Below are positions 12,094 through 28,649 of a stretch of DNA of 64,000 nt, in pieces; within the stretch, counting starts at the first letter, position 1, and every line of letters starts with the position of its first letter. Made by a program: the position numbers and the translations under genes. Origin of the DNA: Daphnia carinata (Eukaryota; Arthropoda; Branchiopoda; Diplostraca; Daphniidae); NCBI RefSeq assembly GCF_022539665.2, contig NC_081336.1:4728221-4792220 (forward strand), written 5' to 3'. Below the pieces are notes generated by a model. It had not been told where the DNA came from. It made no database searches and was given only the letters and a program-made list of their open reading frames with translations.

Positions 12094-13271
12094 CTGTATT
12101 AAAAGAATGCATATTATTTTCTACAGAAATTCAACACACATCATGTGGCTAAATAGTGGATTTATTAAATGTGCAATATTGCTAGCGTAGCTTACTTTTT
12201 GTTTTCATAGCTATGGAAACTTTACAAACCATCCATTGATTTACGATGGCTACGATGGTCTACAAAATTTAATTGGGGAATTACGTTCAGATATGAAATT
12301 TTTTTGTATTAATGATCTTCTAGGTAACGCGTCTGGTTTTTTCTGAGAAAAAGAACCGTTATTGCAAAATCGTGATGTGGATCCTAAAAAACGCGGATTT
12401 TATTTTGGTGAATCTGGATTTTTTTTTGCGCGCGCACTCGCTGTCCGAAACGTGTCTAATAAGTCGGCTTTTCGCAAGGAATGATTTCGTTACGACACCG
12501 AGACACATCTAAAACGACGGCTTCTACAGGGAAAAAAATGAGCCTTTTTTTTTGTCGGAAAACGCCAGTCAAAAATGCTTCTACAAACGGGAGGAACCTT
12601 GTTGTCTGGTCATGGTACAGACTACCATTATATCCAGGAAAAGCTTCGACTTTTTTAAACAGGCAAGTTTCTTTGCTTTTCCTTGCATAAAATATATCTT
12701 TGAATCCCTAGCTCGTCTAAAACGAAAGCGTTTGATGATCATGGTTAACGTAAAATTTCACTGCCTCTGTCAGCTACACGTTAAACTTTTTGCTGTTTCC
12801 TGCTACCAAGCATAATAATAATCCTACACACAGCATAATTGCATAGTCGTGTAGGTTGGATGTTTATCAATCACTGGTAATTGTGATACTCATGGAACAG
12901 TGCTTTACTCACTGACTTTAAATTTCCTCTGTCGAAGAATACATTCGAAAGACATTGAAACAAATTGATTTTTTTTCCTGTGGAAGAATTGGAGGTATGG
13001 ACCTCCATTGAGCTGAAAGAAAAGCCAGTAGGGAGAGATGAATTTTCAGTTTCAGCTAAAGCGAATTAAAAACCCTAATTCACACAACTATAGACATTTT
13101 TCTTTTTAATTAAAATTCATTTCAGCGGAATTTTTTGCGCCATAATGCGCCTTAACTCAGAACTGCCTGTGAGTTGACTCTAGAGCCTTGGCTGCCAATT
13201 TGATTTCTTTGACAAAGTTTCACGTTCAATTTTGACTTTCCTCATTTCTTCAGGCTTTGTTTACTAACGCC
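12094..13271. other. Intergenic, possibly old repeat sequence
   Basis: No gene recognised. At about 12440-12740 a loosely similar block (TCTAATAAGTCGGCTTTTCGC, then TCTAAAACGACGGCTTCTAC, then TCAAAAATGCTTCTAC) recurs, like a badly decayed repeat. The rest is AT-rich. Confidence 0.35.
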
Positions 13272-13995
13272 ATGGCAGAAAATCTTATGCGACTTTCTTC
13301 TCGGAATGACGAGGTGGAAGCTACAGTATGAGCCTTCACTCCTAGTCATAGCAGGAGTACGTATCAAGGTCCTCCAGTTTAATAGACAATGACGACGTTG
13401 AAGACACTAGAGATCTCGAAAACGAATCTGAAGTTTCCGGATCATCTTCGTCTCAATAAAAAAAAAACAGGGCTTGAAAACCATTTGACAATATTTTAGC
13501 TGGAAAGGTCAGGGGAAAGATATTGTAGCATTTTGTACTCTCAAGAAAAAGTCAAATGGAAAAGAGGTTAATTGCAAATACTCTAACAAAGGCAGAAATG
13601 CCACTAACATGTGACCTCACCTAATACGCACCAACACATAAGAAATGAATGACCTTCTATCTGAGCAAAAGAATTTAGCTGAGTCATAGAATGAAAAAAT
13701 CCAACTATCAGAATCAGGAATAGCCGACTTTTTTTAACCCAATAAGCCTATTAATTGCATGTTTTTAAAAAAGCATAAAAAGAATCTGTATTCAGAAAAA
13801 TTCCAAATGTGCAAAACTATCAGAACAGATATAACAGAACTTGCTGCATGCATTTCTTGTTCACTGAGCATGATGGAAAGTAGTCAATTCCTAACGCTTT
13901 TAAATGGGTCGTTGCTTATTAAGAAAAAAGTGAAGAAGAATGTCGGTACAACTTTAAAACACATGAAAAACTATTCGTCACAAGGGATATTTTGA
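13272..13995 (+). pseudogene. Degenerate hAT-like transposase 5' region with BED zinc finger
   Basis: Broken coding sequence of a DNA transposon. A possible start (MAENLMRLSSRNDEVE) lies at 13272, followed by an acidic serine-rich stretch (about 13390-13455) in another frame. A BED-finger-like block lies at about 13500-13640: a tryptophan, then GKEVNCKYSNKGRNATNM, a stop, then HLIRTN, where an intact finger would have a second cysteine and HLIRTH. The same frame continues with NPNKPIN and, at 13759-13995, ITELAACISCSLSMMESSQF, which fits the start of the catalytic region of hAT transposases. Several stops and frame changes show it is dead. The family call rests on remembered motif patterns. 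Confidence 0.5.
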
Positions 13996-15053
13996 GCCAA
14001 CCAAGCCTCGACGAAGTTTTATCTCAGGATTGTTGCTGTTTACTACAATCCGAAATTATGAAGCATCGAAGTAGCCATATTAACACGTAGGGATTTCTCA
14101 GACGGAAACGCGTAGTCTGCAGCTTTTTGCACAGACTTGTTGGGAATGCGAATTGAATACGAAGAAAATTAACCGTTTCATAACTTACAAAGTAGTTGAT
14201 GTTATCCTTTCTTTACAACCACACAAAGTTGTGTAAGGCATGACAAATGCACTATCATTCGTCCAACCGTTTGAACATGATCCCCATTTTCATAGAACTG
14301 GTGATGAAGTACGTTAAAATTGAAACAGATATCGAAATTGAAGATGAAAAAAGTGATGATTCACATTCTGAATATGAATACTCTATGTCCAACTTCACAT
14401 TCTACTTCAAAAAATGAAGAGGGAGGTAAGGATTTTCAACATTTTTCTATTGCTTTACATACCTAAAGAAATACTTTACACTGCTTTTCCTAATTTCACC
14501 ACATTTTGCCGAATACAACTACGCAAAGTATGCGTCAATGCAAAATTTTTTATTTCATTGTGCATATTTTTTCGGGCACTGTCTACAGTAGTACAGTGTC
14601 TAAGATGGGCCCAGTCTCGCCTACCTAGTTTTTTCGCAACTATCGTTTCCAGTTTCAATCTAGTCGAAACTTGGTAAATTACCCTAGTAATACCTAGTTG
14701 TAACAAGAAAATTGCTAATTTAGTAATAGTAAACCTTGTTTTAAAAAAAAAAACAGGATGCAACCAACAATGCTACCTCTGATAAAACGTAATATAAAAG
14801 TACAGATCAACTTACTCGCTCAAGAAACTTTCGATAATTATTGTGTAATACGTATATATGTGTTTAAGTATTAAAATTGTGTTATTATGAACTAGGAAAA
14901 CAGGAAAAAATAAATCTCTCACGAGATCAAAGAACCAAACGTTAAAATTTTTTGTTGGAAATAGGGGAGAAGTACGGATATAAGGAGGAGAAAATGAGGT
15001 ACCATATTTTGTGTAATTGAGAACAGTAAAAAGGCAGGCTGGTCGCGAGGCAA
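13996..15053. other. Intergenic, no gene recognised
   Basis: AT-rich sequence following the transposase relic; part of it (to about 14400) may be the relic's decayed continuation. Open frames at 14414-14677 (+) and 14476-14763 (-) overlap each other and show no family features. Confidence 0.4.
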
Positions 15054-15531
15054 TATGTACTACTTAGTACATAATCGCGCCTACAGTTTTCTTTATGGGG
15101 AAAGTGTGTGTTGTCGCCTCTAGGGCTTTGATTTGGTTGCTTTAATGGTTAAACCGTTAAAGTTAAACTAGTTAAACAAAAATGCGTGTAGCGCATGTCT
15201 TAATTTTTTTCGAAGCGAATAACATGAATTAGGTTTATATAAATTTATATTTACAATATTATGATAATGTACATAAATACTACAATATAATAAATACACA
15301 TATATACAGTATATTACAAATTATACATATATATTTATACATACGTACAATTATATTTATATATTTATACATACAATTATAATATATATATTACTATTAT
15401 ATGTATGTACAATAGTTATAGTAATTGAAATAAAGGAATATAAGAGAAACAATTTTTTAATTATTTGTCAGCAAAATTAATTATGATATTCGCTGATTTA
15501 ATACATAAATAATATAAATATAATATAAATC

Positions 15532-15554
15532 GATAGCCCTTGGTAAGGGCTATC
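15532..15554. repeat. Perfect hairpin, 10-bp stem and 3-base loop
   Basis: Arms GATAGCCCTT and AAGGGCTATC pair perfectly around loop GGT. It lies inside the 15054-16393 element and matches the hairpin at 15731 apart from one compensated base pair. Confidence 0.8.
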
Positions 15555-15730
15555 CATTTTTAGGTAATTGTAATCAATATTTTCAAATCGAAAAAATTTT
15601 AAGCGCAAAATGTGTTTTTGTTTTTTTCGATCTAAGGTTCTAATGGACGCAACCGATAAAAATAAAAAAATAGATGTTACACTTAAACTCTTTCCTTTTC
15701 TGAAAATTTAACATAAATTTCATAGAATTA

Positions 15731-15753
15731 GATAGCTCTTGATAAGAGCTATC
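15731..15753. repeat. Perfect hairpin, 10-bp stem, compensatory to the one at 15532
   Basis: Arms GATAGCTCTT and AAGAGCTATC pair perfectly around loop GAT. Relative to the first hairpin one C:G pair is replaced by T:A on both arms. The flanking ATCGAT occurs on the opposite side, so the two hairpins are in inverted orientation. Confidence 0.8.
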
Positions 15754-16393
15754 GATTGATGCAAAATTTGTCAATTTTAACTGTTTAGTTTCTTCATAAA
15801 TAATTATTAAAGAATTTCATGATTTTAGAAAGGGGAGAGGGTGTGTGAAAAAGACGAAACTTTGCATTGATTGTTTGATGCTTAATCTTCGTCAAAACAG
15901 GAAACCATTATAATATTTTTGTTCCTGGTGATTCCAGGAACAAGTTATTCTAAACGTTTACTTTTAAGCTGCTATATTTAACCCCAAAAATTACGTTTGA
16001 AAAAGTTGTTTTTGATAAACCATTATGGCGGCCATTTTTTTACCGCGCCAAGTTCAAATTTTAAAAAGTGTAAATAAGTGTAAAAATATTTAATTATAAG
16101 TACATATTTACATTTTGTTTGTGTCTAGAAAATTTCAACATTCCGTCTTGTATTAAAAATTAAGTAAGATAATTTAAACAAATTTATTTCATGGGTTCTC
16201 ATTTAATTTACAATTTTAGGGTTCTTTTTCCACATATCCGCGTAGAAAACCACGTTTTATCGCGACTTCCGCGTGGAAAAACTCCAAGCAGACAATATTA
16301 AAAAAAAAAAAAACAATTGACTAACGCCCTGCGCGTTTGTCATTTACCCCATAAGAAAAAGTGCATCTGCAACTATGTACTACTTAGTACATA

Positions 16394-19300
16394 TGTACTG
16401 AGACCATGTTGTAAAAAGGGAATTGATTCTTATTGAATTCGTCGTGGCATCGTGCACCGCATCCCCCGCACCGAGCACCGCAATTTTCGCTCCGGATCGA
16501 TGAAAAAGCTCCCCAATCTACGCAAGGCCGAACCCAAACAGTCTTTAGAAAAATTTTACGTTAATGGTTACAAAAAATGAAAAGCCAGAAAAAATTGACG
16601 TGCAAAATTCATTTATATATGACACTCGATAAAAAAAAAATTTTACAGTTCGTCCAAGCACATTGCCAACCTATTGATAGAAGAGTGATGCTCTGTGACG
16701 TTGTGTGAAGAAGGAGGAACTTGACTTTAAAATGTCGAAGATTCTATGACGACATACAGTACATACTGCTCCATGGGTCACGTGACCAACTAGAAGGCCC
16801 AATGACAAGTCTGGGCGTGGTGCTGTTTTTGGATTTTGCGGATATCGTGGTACGCGGAGACCGTGGTATTCTTTTAAGAACTTTTGGTGAAATCCTTCGT
16901 CTAGTATTTAGCCACTTACTTCCTTCTTAATGAAAGGCATGAACAAACACGTTCTAACGCTACATTAAGAATTAAGAATCGAAACCCTTAACACTATCCT
17001 ACTAGCCGTTGGCGATTTATGGACGAAACCATCTTTTGTCATTGACGACATGGATCGATCTAAAAAAAAAAAAATCAAGGGCAATTTTCGGATGTCAACA
17101 CTCAAGGAGACATCGCCATGAATATCCGGTGTCCCCCACAGAACATACTGCTCCAAGCTTAACTGGAAGATTAATAGTTTGCTATAATATAGTTGTCGAT
17201 TTTTTCAAAGTAAATCCTTTTCGGTGTCTAGTTGTAGCTACGCTACAAGCTCGCATATTTTATTCGCCTGAGCAAAATCAAGGTACAATTGCGCGACGCG
17301 ATTGCATTATACGTCATCTCATCTTGTGTTTTTAACTGGAACTCATGGCTTGTGTAACACAGGTCAATGGCGCATGAAACAAATGAATCTACTGTATGTT
17401 CATATTGATTTTAGATTGATCCACCCCTGACAAGGTAAGTTACATTGTAGCTCTAGCTCAAGTTTTTGCTTCGCTTACCTTTTTTTTTTCTTAACTACCA
17501 AGAATGGCGATATAATCAATAGCGCTTATATCGATTGCTCGCTACGGCTTGTTTTAAATGACAAACAAGAGCAGAAGATGCGAAAACAAATACTTAACTG
17601 TAGCTTGACCCTTTATCACGACTTCACAAAGGAATCAAGCAATAATCGTGCACATAGGGCGTAGTATGCATAATAAATAGACAGTATTTCCTTATTTAAT
17701 GTGGGTACGGTTCAGCGTGTGGGTGAAAGGAGAGGGTTTGAGGTTATCCGGTGCAGCTGCACTGAATGTTGAATCACCGCGTGAATCAAGCAAATGATCT
17801 CGTTGTTGAAAGACTACAATGATTGTGTAAAACACGAATCCGGGTTGAAATTTCTACTTGGGATTAAAATTTAAACTTGGTAAGATATTCTCGGTTAACG
17901 TATAATGGTTCAATTTTAATGAGGCCACTCCTCCGTTGACGTGTTTAAAAGAATTTGAAATGAAAAAATAACTTGATTTTTCTGACCGTAAGCAGATAGC
18001 AAAATCTAGTTCCCAATAGTTAAAATCAATTAGCATATGTCTATCATTCTCAATATCAATAATATTTGTATTTATTTTATTCAGATTAAGGTTTCCCAAT
18101 AAAAGTAAGTATGACCGCATGTCAATTTGCATTTCTGAAAGTAACTACATGTGCATTACGTAATAGGCAATTTTACTTACGTCTAGAAGTTTCCAAATTG
18201 ACGTTCCAATCGTGATGACATGGGGGGGTATTCCGAATCGATATTGCCAACCTTTTTGATTCAGAATAAACACGTGCTACTGTTTACAATGAAGTACAGG
18301 AAAACGACTGTGGGTGCAACTGCCCTTGGAGTCAGGTACACATGCACCGACGCGTCGCTTCTAGCCAGAACCTGTGGTACATATACTACAGCTGGAGATT
18401 CCCCCAACAACGTACACCCTGGTTCAAAGCTACTTTTAAATCTAAATGAGCAGATGGTAAGCAGAAAGTTGTTTCTTCACGTAATAAATTTAATAGAACT
18501 GAACACCCCAACTCCTTCGTCATCTGGCGTTTTATTGGGAAAAAAATGATGAAACAGTCATACGTCACAAAACAAGTTTCACAAATGTGCCACAAACTAC
18601 ACATTCAAATGTAGAAAAAAAATGAATAAAACCACTAGTAAAAACAAAAGAAATAAAATTATCAAACGAAACAAACGCAAGGTCGAACGGTAAAACGATA
18701 CTGATTAACATGCCAGAGGTATTAGCAACATTAACATGTGTAGGTAGGTCATTTTTTTCACTGATTTCTATTTGAAAGTAAAAATATTTGAGGAAAAAAA
18801 GGAATGAAAGTACAGAGAAAGGGGAGAGGAATGGCCAACAAGAACTCTAGGGACATTGAGTGCGCGTGTACCGGAGCTGGGTGAAGTCTACGTCACAAAG
18901 AACTCCCTATTTCGCTCCTCCCCTTCCCTGGAAGCTTTTGTTGAAATCCCCTGTCAGCTGGAGTTTGTTGGTTATTCGTGAGGCTACCATCATCTGAACA
19001 GGAGTGCGAAGAAATTCCTTAGAACTGCTTTGTGCTAACCTTCAATTTCAGTCTTATTTTTCGAACGTGGTTAATTTCTTCAAACAAAGAATACTCGCCA
19101 TGTTAGCCCTCTCCCACTTCCCTGTTCAGGTCTGAGATTTCTCTCCCTAGCCCCAATTCGTCCTTGATTTCTAACGTCTCTTAAGTGTGAATGCTCGTCC
19201 TCGACGGAAGCTTGTTTATCAAAGCTTAATTTACGGTAAGAAAGTTTCACATTGAGTGATTTAACCTCTAAATCAAAACTTGCCAATCTAGCTCGTGAAA

Positions 19301-19884
19301 ACAGTCACACTCGCCAATTGTGTGCTTGTGGGCTTCCAACTTTTACTACCGAATAAAGCACCGTAGAAACGAACAGGAATCTGATATTTGTTTCGTTCTT
19401 TTGACTTCTTTTATCGAGGAAAAAAAAAATACAAACAGTGCGCAAACAAAAGCGGCAGTGAAACCTTGCGGCACTCAGGTAAAAAGCCTCTGCGGATTTC
19501 GAAGCAATGGCGAAACTGGTGCATCACTTTTTGCCAACTCGCCCATGTTTATTTTATCGATTTGTATTTTTTTTTTACAACAAAAAATAACAAAAATACC
19601 TCTGGAGGTCGAATTATCTTGAGGGAAAAATGTAATAGAAAGTGTTCCAGTTGCTTGCGGTCAGCATCAATTCGGAGAAAGAAAGTTGGCTAATTGTTAT
19701 ACGATAGGCTTAATCTTTACTTTTCAGATAACTCTGGCAAGAGCCAGGCTAGCTCGCAAATTCCTCTCATTTAAAACCCTTTTTTTTTGTTGAAACAAAT
19801 GAAAGCAGTCTATTACAAAACTGCTTATTCGTGTGTGTGTGCATGTGTGGAAAGCGTATTCTTGATGGTATTGTGCCTTTACAG
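16394..19884. other. Intergenic and likely 5' region of the ABCG gene
   Basis: No coding gene recognised. Short frames at 16721-16930, 17009-17335 and 18220-18549 have no family features. From about 18840 to 19040 the DNA is more GC-balanced with C/T runs and could hold the promoter and an untranslated first exon of the ABCG gene. A clear acceptor (TTTACAG, ending 19884) starts the exon that contains the ABCG start codon. Confidence 0.4.
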
Positions 19885-19981
19885 CTGTGAGCAGGAAACT
19901 GTTGTCGGCCGTCGCTGGTGAAAGCTTACGGAGAAATTAAGAAAAAGTGAGCCTAAATTTCACAGGCACTCTTCACAAAGA

Positions 19982-23267
<3,286 letters not shown>

Positions 23268-23290
<23 letters not shown>

Positions 23291-23334
23291 TCGCGTTTTT
23301 CGTCCTCAAGTGGAAGTTACGGTCTCAGCATTGA
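23268..23334 (+). other. Frameshifted end of the ABCG gene
   Basis: Just after the seven-T run, the next reading frame encodes VVLRLIAFFVLKWKLRSQH and stops at TGA 23332-23334. This is what the end of ABCG1-type proteins looks like: the rest of the last transmembrane helix and a short basic tail. One extra T would join the two frames. Either the assembly lost a base in the homopolymer, or this allele is truncated by about 15 residues. Confidence 0.85.
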
Positions 23335-26300
23335 AACATGCGTGCGTCATGGTCTCGTTTATTACCTTCCTTTTGCCTCCAAGTGCCACTCTGTATCTTC
23401 AGATGAGACTCTCTGCAGATGGTGTTTACCAACTCTCGCCATGATGCGTTTCCAATCATTTCTCGCGCGAGTCCTTATGCGTGAAAGGAAGCTTTCATTT
23501 CCTGTTTGTGGACCTGAAGGGATCCGAACATCCTTCGCAATGGGCGGCGGCTAGCTAATTACTGCCTAAATGTTTCTTAATCAAACCATCAAGACAAATC
23601 TGGTTCTGGATACGCGCTTCCCCAGTTTTCAATAATTACCCAAGTTCTCTCGTTATATCTGGACCTTTGATGACTGTTAGACTATTAAAAAAAAAATAGT
23701 CCTGCATGTGAGATAATCCCTCCATTGTCTTTCTATTCTTTTTCCCTAATAACATTCCTCCCCAATATTTCTCTTGCTCCCGTCAGTATGTAGTTGTTCT
23801 TTCATACAAGATTGTACAACGTTTATTTGTCAATGTGTTGGCGTCATGGTCAGTACTCATCGTTACATCCTCAGCGAAATTAGACACATGTATTAATGGA
23901 TATGACAACCTTTTTGATACACTCGGTAATGAATTTTCGTCTTTACTTGATGTGTGTCAGCTTCGGAACCTGCTTCCATAAGATAGTTTTCTCGATTCAT
24001 GATTACTCAGAACTTGCCAAGTGTCTTTGGATATCCTGCTAATTTTGTAGGTTCGCTAAACAAGTTTAAATTTCATGTACGATGATGCACAACAAAGCCA
24101 ACCGCAAATGAGTTTGCCATTGTAGCCTAACAATTTCAACGAAATTAGAAGAGCCTTAGTTAATTCCTATCAGTGGAAGCCAAAAACCTTTAAATTAGAA
24201 AATCGTAGCTGCGCATTGTAAAACGAGATCAAATACACCGCCCTAAAATAGAAGTTTGACGTTGTAGGCCTCGTCATCTTTAGATATAGTTTTTCTTCCT
24301 CTTTCACGCCAGATAGTTGAATGTAAAAATAGTGGTATTAAATGTGATAATAATAATATTGGATAAAAAAAGAGGAAAACTTAACAATTCAGCTGCTTGG
24401 CTCTTATTATTTGAAAGCACCAAACAGCTGAAGGATTCAGTGCACTTTCACGTTTTCGCAATTTGGTATTTTTTGTGTCTTTAGAAAAATGGATTACTTT
24501 TTTTTGTGAATGCGTGTTGCTATAAACAAAAATAATGTGAGATATTTACCTCTGTTTTGTTTATATTACTATCATAAAAAACTTGAGAGGTTTTTTTTTT
24601 TCTTTTGAAGTTTTTGTTGTTGTTCTTTTTTTTCTTTTTTTTTCTTTTTCAACTCGCCTGGTAATTTTCATCGCATTCTATGACAATGCGATTCCCCAAT
24701 AATGATTTTCGGAATGCTTCCGAAACCTTTCAGAGTAAATCAGTTTTATATTTAAGTCGCAAAAGCGATTTAACAAGACTTTAATTAAACTTGAACAGAA
24801 TTTAGAACACAAAGTAAAAGTGTTTGACATTTTTCTTTGTATTGTTATAATTATTGTTTTAGTTGGTACACTTATTACGGCAAATCAAAGTCAATTCGTA
24901 TACAACGTTTGCGTCAAAACGAAAACGTATTTTGTATTTCAATGTTAAATCAATATATTATAACGTTTCTCTATGGTTCGGAGTTATATAAGACAGATGG
25001 TTCCTTTCTTGTTCAAGACAGAATCCTGTTCTTGATTGGAAGGAAACGCTTTGCGTTATTTATTTGTTTATAAATAATCTATTTTTATTTAGTTCAAAAT
25101 AGTCGTTTTACATTAAATACTGTTAGGATTCGTCATCGCATAAGACTCGCATAAGACTCGTCTTATCGTATTCCACACGCTCACTAAAATTGTTTTTGAA
25201 TTAGTCATAGACATCGCTTAGCTGTAATATGAACGTGGCTGTCCTAAATTAATGTAACGGTTAAGATTATAACGACAAATGGAGGGAATGCAAATCGCAG
25301 CTTTTAAGCTAATTACTATTGTTTAAATGTTCGAAGAATTGAGTTAACCTTCTGTAAACAGGTCAGATAAAAACTAAACATTTCGTGTGCTTAAAAGCAA
25401 AATACACTGATTTTGCATAACCTGTTTGTCATGTTGATTATAGGCATTTTCCTGCGTATGGTGTAGTACTCGTTGATTGTTTTTCATCTGAAAAAAAAGA
25501 AACTGAAAAAGAAATAGAATAAGATTGCTGTGCCGTTAAGAAAAGCCCAAGTACAAGGTTTACCGTTGTTCTGGAAAGTTCAATGAAGCCGTCAAAGAAC
25601 ATCAATTTCAAACAAATTGTAATAACGGTACTGAATTCGCAAAAAAAAAAAAATAATAATAAAAAGACCTTTAATGAAAATACGTTCTAAACTCCCTGAA
25701 GAGCCATAAAATCGTCCTAAAATGTGAGTATCTTTTGCACATGACGGAAATTCCAGGTTTTACAGTTTAGCTATTATCGATGTTTACGAAAATGCTGTAA
25801 TTATCCAGCAAGATACGACAACTACTGTAAACCGAAATTGTTTGCCGTCCGACGAATTTTATGGCTACGTTTTATTAAAGCCGCCATAGCATGCAATCAA
25901 TAGCGAACGCAGAGCCTATTAGGATGGAGCAACCATTACTTTACGCAAAGCTAAAAAAAAAATTGCTGGAATAAATAATCAAATCCCAATCCACTGACTA
26001 TAGGCAATAAATGTGGAAGTGACGAAGAGTATATTTGATTATTTGATAAAATGATCGAATATGCAATCAGACTCAAATCTATTCATGATTACGTTTGCCA
26101 GCGAGGCAGGTTTAATTGATTGGAACGCATCCACGCCCTGCGAATGACTCATTAACTGGATATGCAAATGACCGTCTGAACGTGACTGATGTAAACACAA
26201 TACATCAAGAAAAAATATGAGTTACTCAAAGTGTCTTATAGTTTCTCCCAGTTTGGCTTGGATACAACATTGGGCGCCGTCAGTTCTGGAAAACAATTTG

Positions 26301-28649
26301 TAATCAACACTTTGATGGGGAGGATCTTATTATCTTCAAGTGTTGCAACTTTTTTTGTTGTCTCGGTACATGTAAAGGCTACAACGGAAATCGGAGCTAG
26401 TAGTGCATCATGTCCGATGGTATTGAGGCCAAGGAAAAAGAACAATTTTGCTACGGGATTGAGCGGGAAAACTATCCTTAGAAAAAAAAAAAGGAATATT
26501 CTTACCTCACAAACTGACATTTTGTCTATTTGTCCTTGCTGATTGTGTAGTATTGTGTCCTTTGTATCGTCTGGTTGCTGCCGATAACCTCAATTCTGGA
26601 AAGAAAAGGGACCGTGACTGAAGATGTTCTGCGTATTTGACGGTAAACAGTCATAAACTGTGACACACAAAAACAACCAGGATATAGAAAAAGCAATGAA
26701 AAAGGACTAAATTGATTCAGGGAAATGCATGTATTTAACATTTTCTACGCAACAACAACAAAAAAAAAATGAAATTGTAAGGCAGCGTGAGGCTGAGGCC
26801 TGGTTACCAACTGATAACAGTGCTATCTATCCTAATCTGTATTTTCCATTTCTTGGGGGGGGGAGGGCTGAAAGAAGTGTAACATACAGTATAAGTGAAC
26901 GTAACCAGGAAGAATTATTTCGTTCTTCAAGCAAGACGCAATGACTGTTCAAGGTGCAAAGTTTTTTTTTTTCAGTTATTTATTTTGGGGTGTTCCAAAC
27001 GTCCATCCTGTGTACGGCTGCTTGGGGGCTTGAGAGCCCTGAGGCTGAGGGCAACCCAGTAAAAAAGAACGCGTGTGTGTGTGTGTGTGTGTCTCTTGGA
27101 CTCTTTAGAGCCTGATAGACATGCTTGTTGCAGGAGTCAGAGTCAGTTGAGGTTTTGCCCTCGTGCGAGTCGGTTATAGATTCCGAGCTATGGCAGACGC
27201 CCAGCCAAACTTCTAACCATTGAACTGTAATTCAATCGAACCATTGTGTTTCTCTTTGGGGGGAGGAGTGTGTTTTCTGCGATCAAGTGCGAAACAATAG
27301 TTGAATTTGAAAGGATAACCCTGTTGTGTATATATGTGTGACTATTCGGCCAGCTGTACAGAACGTTTAACGGTAAGTGACTCCTTTACTCAATGATGTT
27401 TGAAGGCATAAAAAATGCCTAACTCGTGCGTGTTGCCATTGGCCAACCACGTACTGCTAGTGCCATGATACCCAACAACACCATTGCCCAAGTTTTTGTT
27501 TTAGTTTAACAAGCTTAGTTGAAATTTATCACACGTCCATGCGTGTTGCGAAGTGAAAAGAAACTCTGAAAGGAAAACGGTTTTTTATTTCCAAGCAAGT
27601 GAGATTGGCCGAATGGAAAAGAAAAAAAACTACACGTTACATGATCCTCGTTAATCTGATGCCAAATCTTAAAAATAGGCAATACCTTTTCTTGAACAAG
27701 TCAGTCAACTTTCCTCGTTCACTATGGCGTGATAAATCTTTTGTCGGAAACTTATTATATCCTTTTTTTTTTTCTTTCGTTTTTACTTAATATCGAGAAG
27801 CTGTTGAACAAGGGGCTGAGCATAAGAGTGTTTGAAAGCACAGAAAAAAGAAAACAAAAAAAAACAAAAAACAACAACCTACAGCATTCATAACGCAGTC
27901 AAGACGCATATAGCCGCCAGGCGTCATTCTCAGCTGGCTCCAAAAAGTCTGAGCGGTTCTCATCTTCATAACTCTTCAAAGCCCGGTTGGAGTGTACTGG
28001 TGCAGCCCTTTTTCCATCACTCCCCTCTCGGTTTTTTCTCCCCCCCCCCCCCCCTATTTCTTTCCCTATCCAACCGGCACGACAGTCTAAATGAAAAGTT
28101 CGCTTAGGACGGCCGAGATCGAAATCAACTGACTCGAATAGACATGGAAAAATAATTTTTTTTTTGTTCTTTAATAGATAAAAAAATAAATAAAAAGAAA
28201 CTGACAAATTGTCATCGAAAACTCAAAAAAAAAAAATTATTTTATACATATATGGTATGAAAAGCCACATTTGTGTTGTATATACGACTTCCTGTCTAAT
28301 TGTTGGCTGATAAAAACCGGAAGAGAGGGGTCAAGCCTTTTGTGACTCGGCGCAGATGTGGAGGATATGCCTGTCACCTTTAAAGACCTTATGAAGCGTT
28401 GGAATCCAAAGACTTTTTTTTTTACAGCTCCCTCTAATTCACAGCATATAAATGCGCGTTTCCCTTTTTTCTTTCCTTTTTTTTTTTTTTTTTTGACACC
28501 CGTGAAACACTTGGAGCAAACCTTGTAATCCATCACTGGCTTTCATTCGTTTATATGTGATTTAAATACGTTAAAATTGACTATAATCTGCTTCATATAT
28601 ATATATTTTTTTTGTTTCAGGTTGTGCGTCCCCCCCCCCCCTCTTCAAC
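23335..28649. other. Long non-coding stretch
   Basis: The first few hundred bases are presumably the ABCG 3' untranslated region. The remainder has no recognised gene on either strand. A frame pair at 26231-26542 (+) and 26236-26520 (-) is open on both strands without family features. It also holds a (GT)n microsatellite at 27073-27092, a long C run near 28036-28054 and many A or T runs. It may be partly intron of the downstream PDZRN gene. Confidence 0.45.
27073..27092. repeat. (GT)n microsatellite
   Basis: About ten GT units in a row, bordered by a non-coding block. A simple repeat. Confidence 0.9.

Larger units (their letters stand above)
15054..16393. mobile_element. Non-coding inverted-repeat element, about 1.34 kb
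   Basis: The ends carry the same 20-base near-palindrome, TATGTACTACTTAGTACATA, at 15054-15073 and 16374-16393. Reading inward, the left end (to about 15106) and the reverse complement of the right end share a longer imperfect inverted repeat with landmarks TACATA.T.GC, CTTT.CTT and ATGGGG.AA.TG, about three quarters identical over some 50 bases. The interior is very AT-rich (microsatellite-like TA/ATA sequence at 15230-15430) and holds no open frame of note, but has two perfect 10-bp-stem hairpins. This looks like a non-autonomous DNA transposon. No target-site duplication was identified, so the superfamily is unknown. Confidence 0.55.

Noticed and set aside
26231-26542. Open frames on both strands, considered as a retroelement fragment
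   Set aside because: No protease, reverse transcriptase or other diagnostic motif could be seen.
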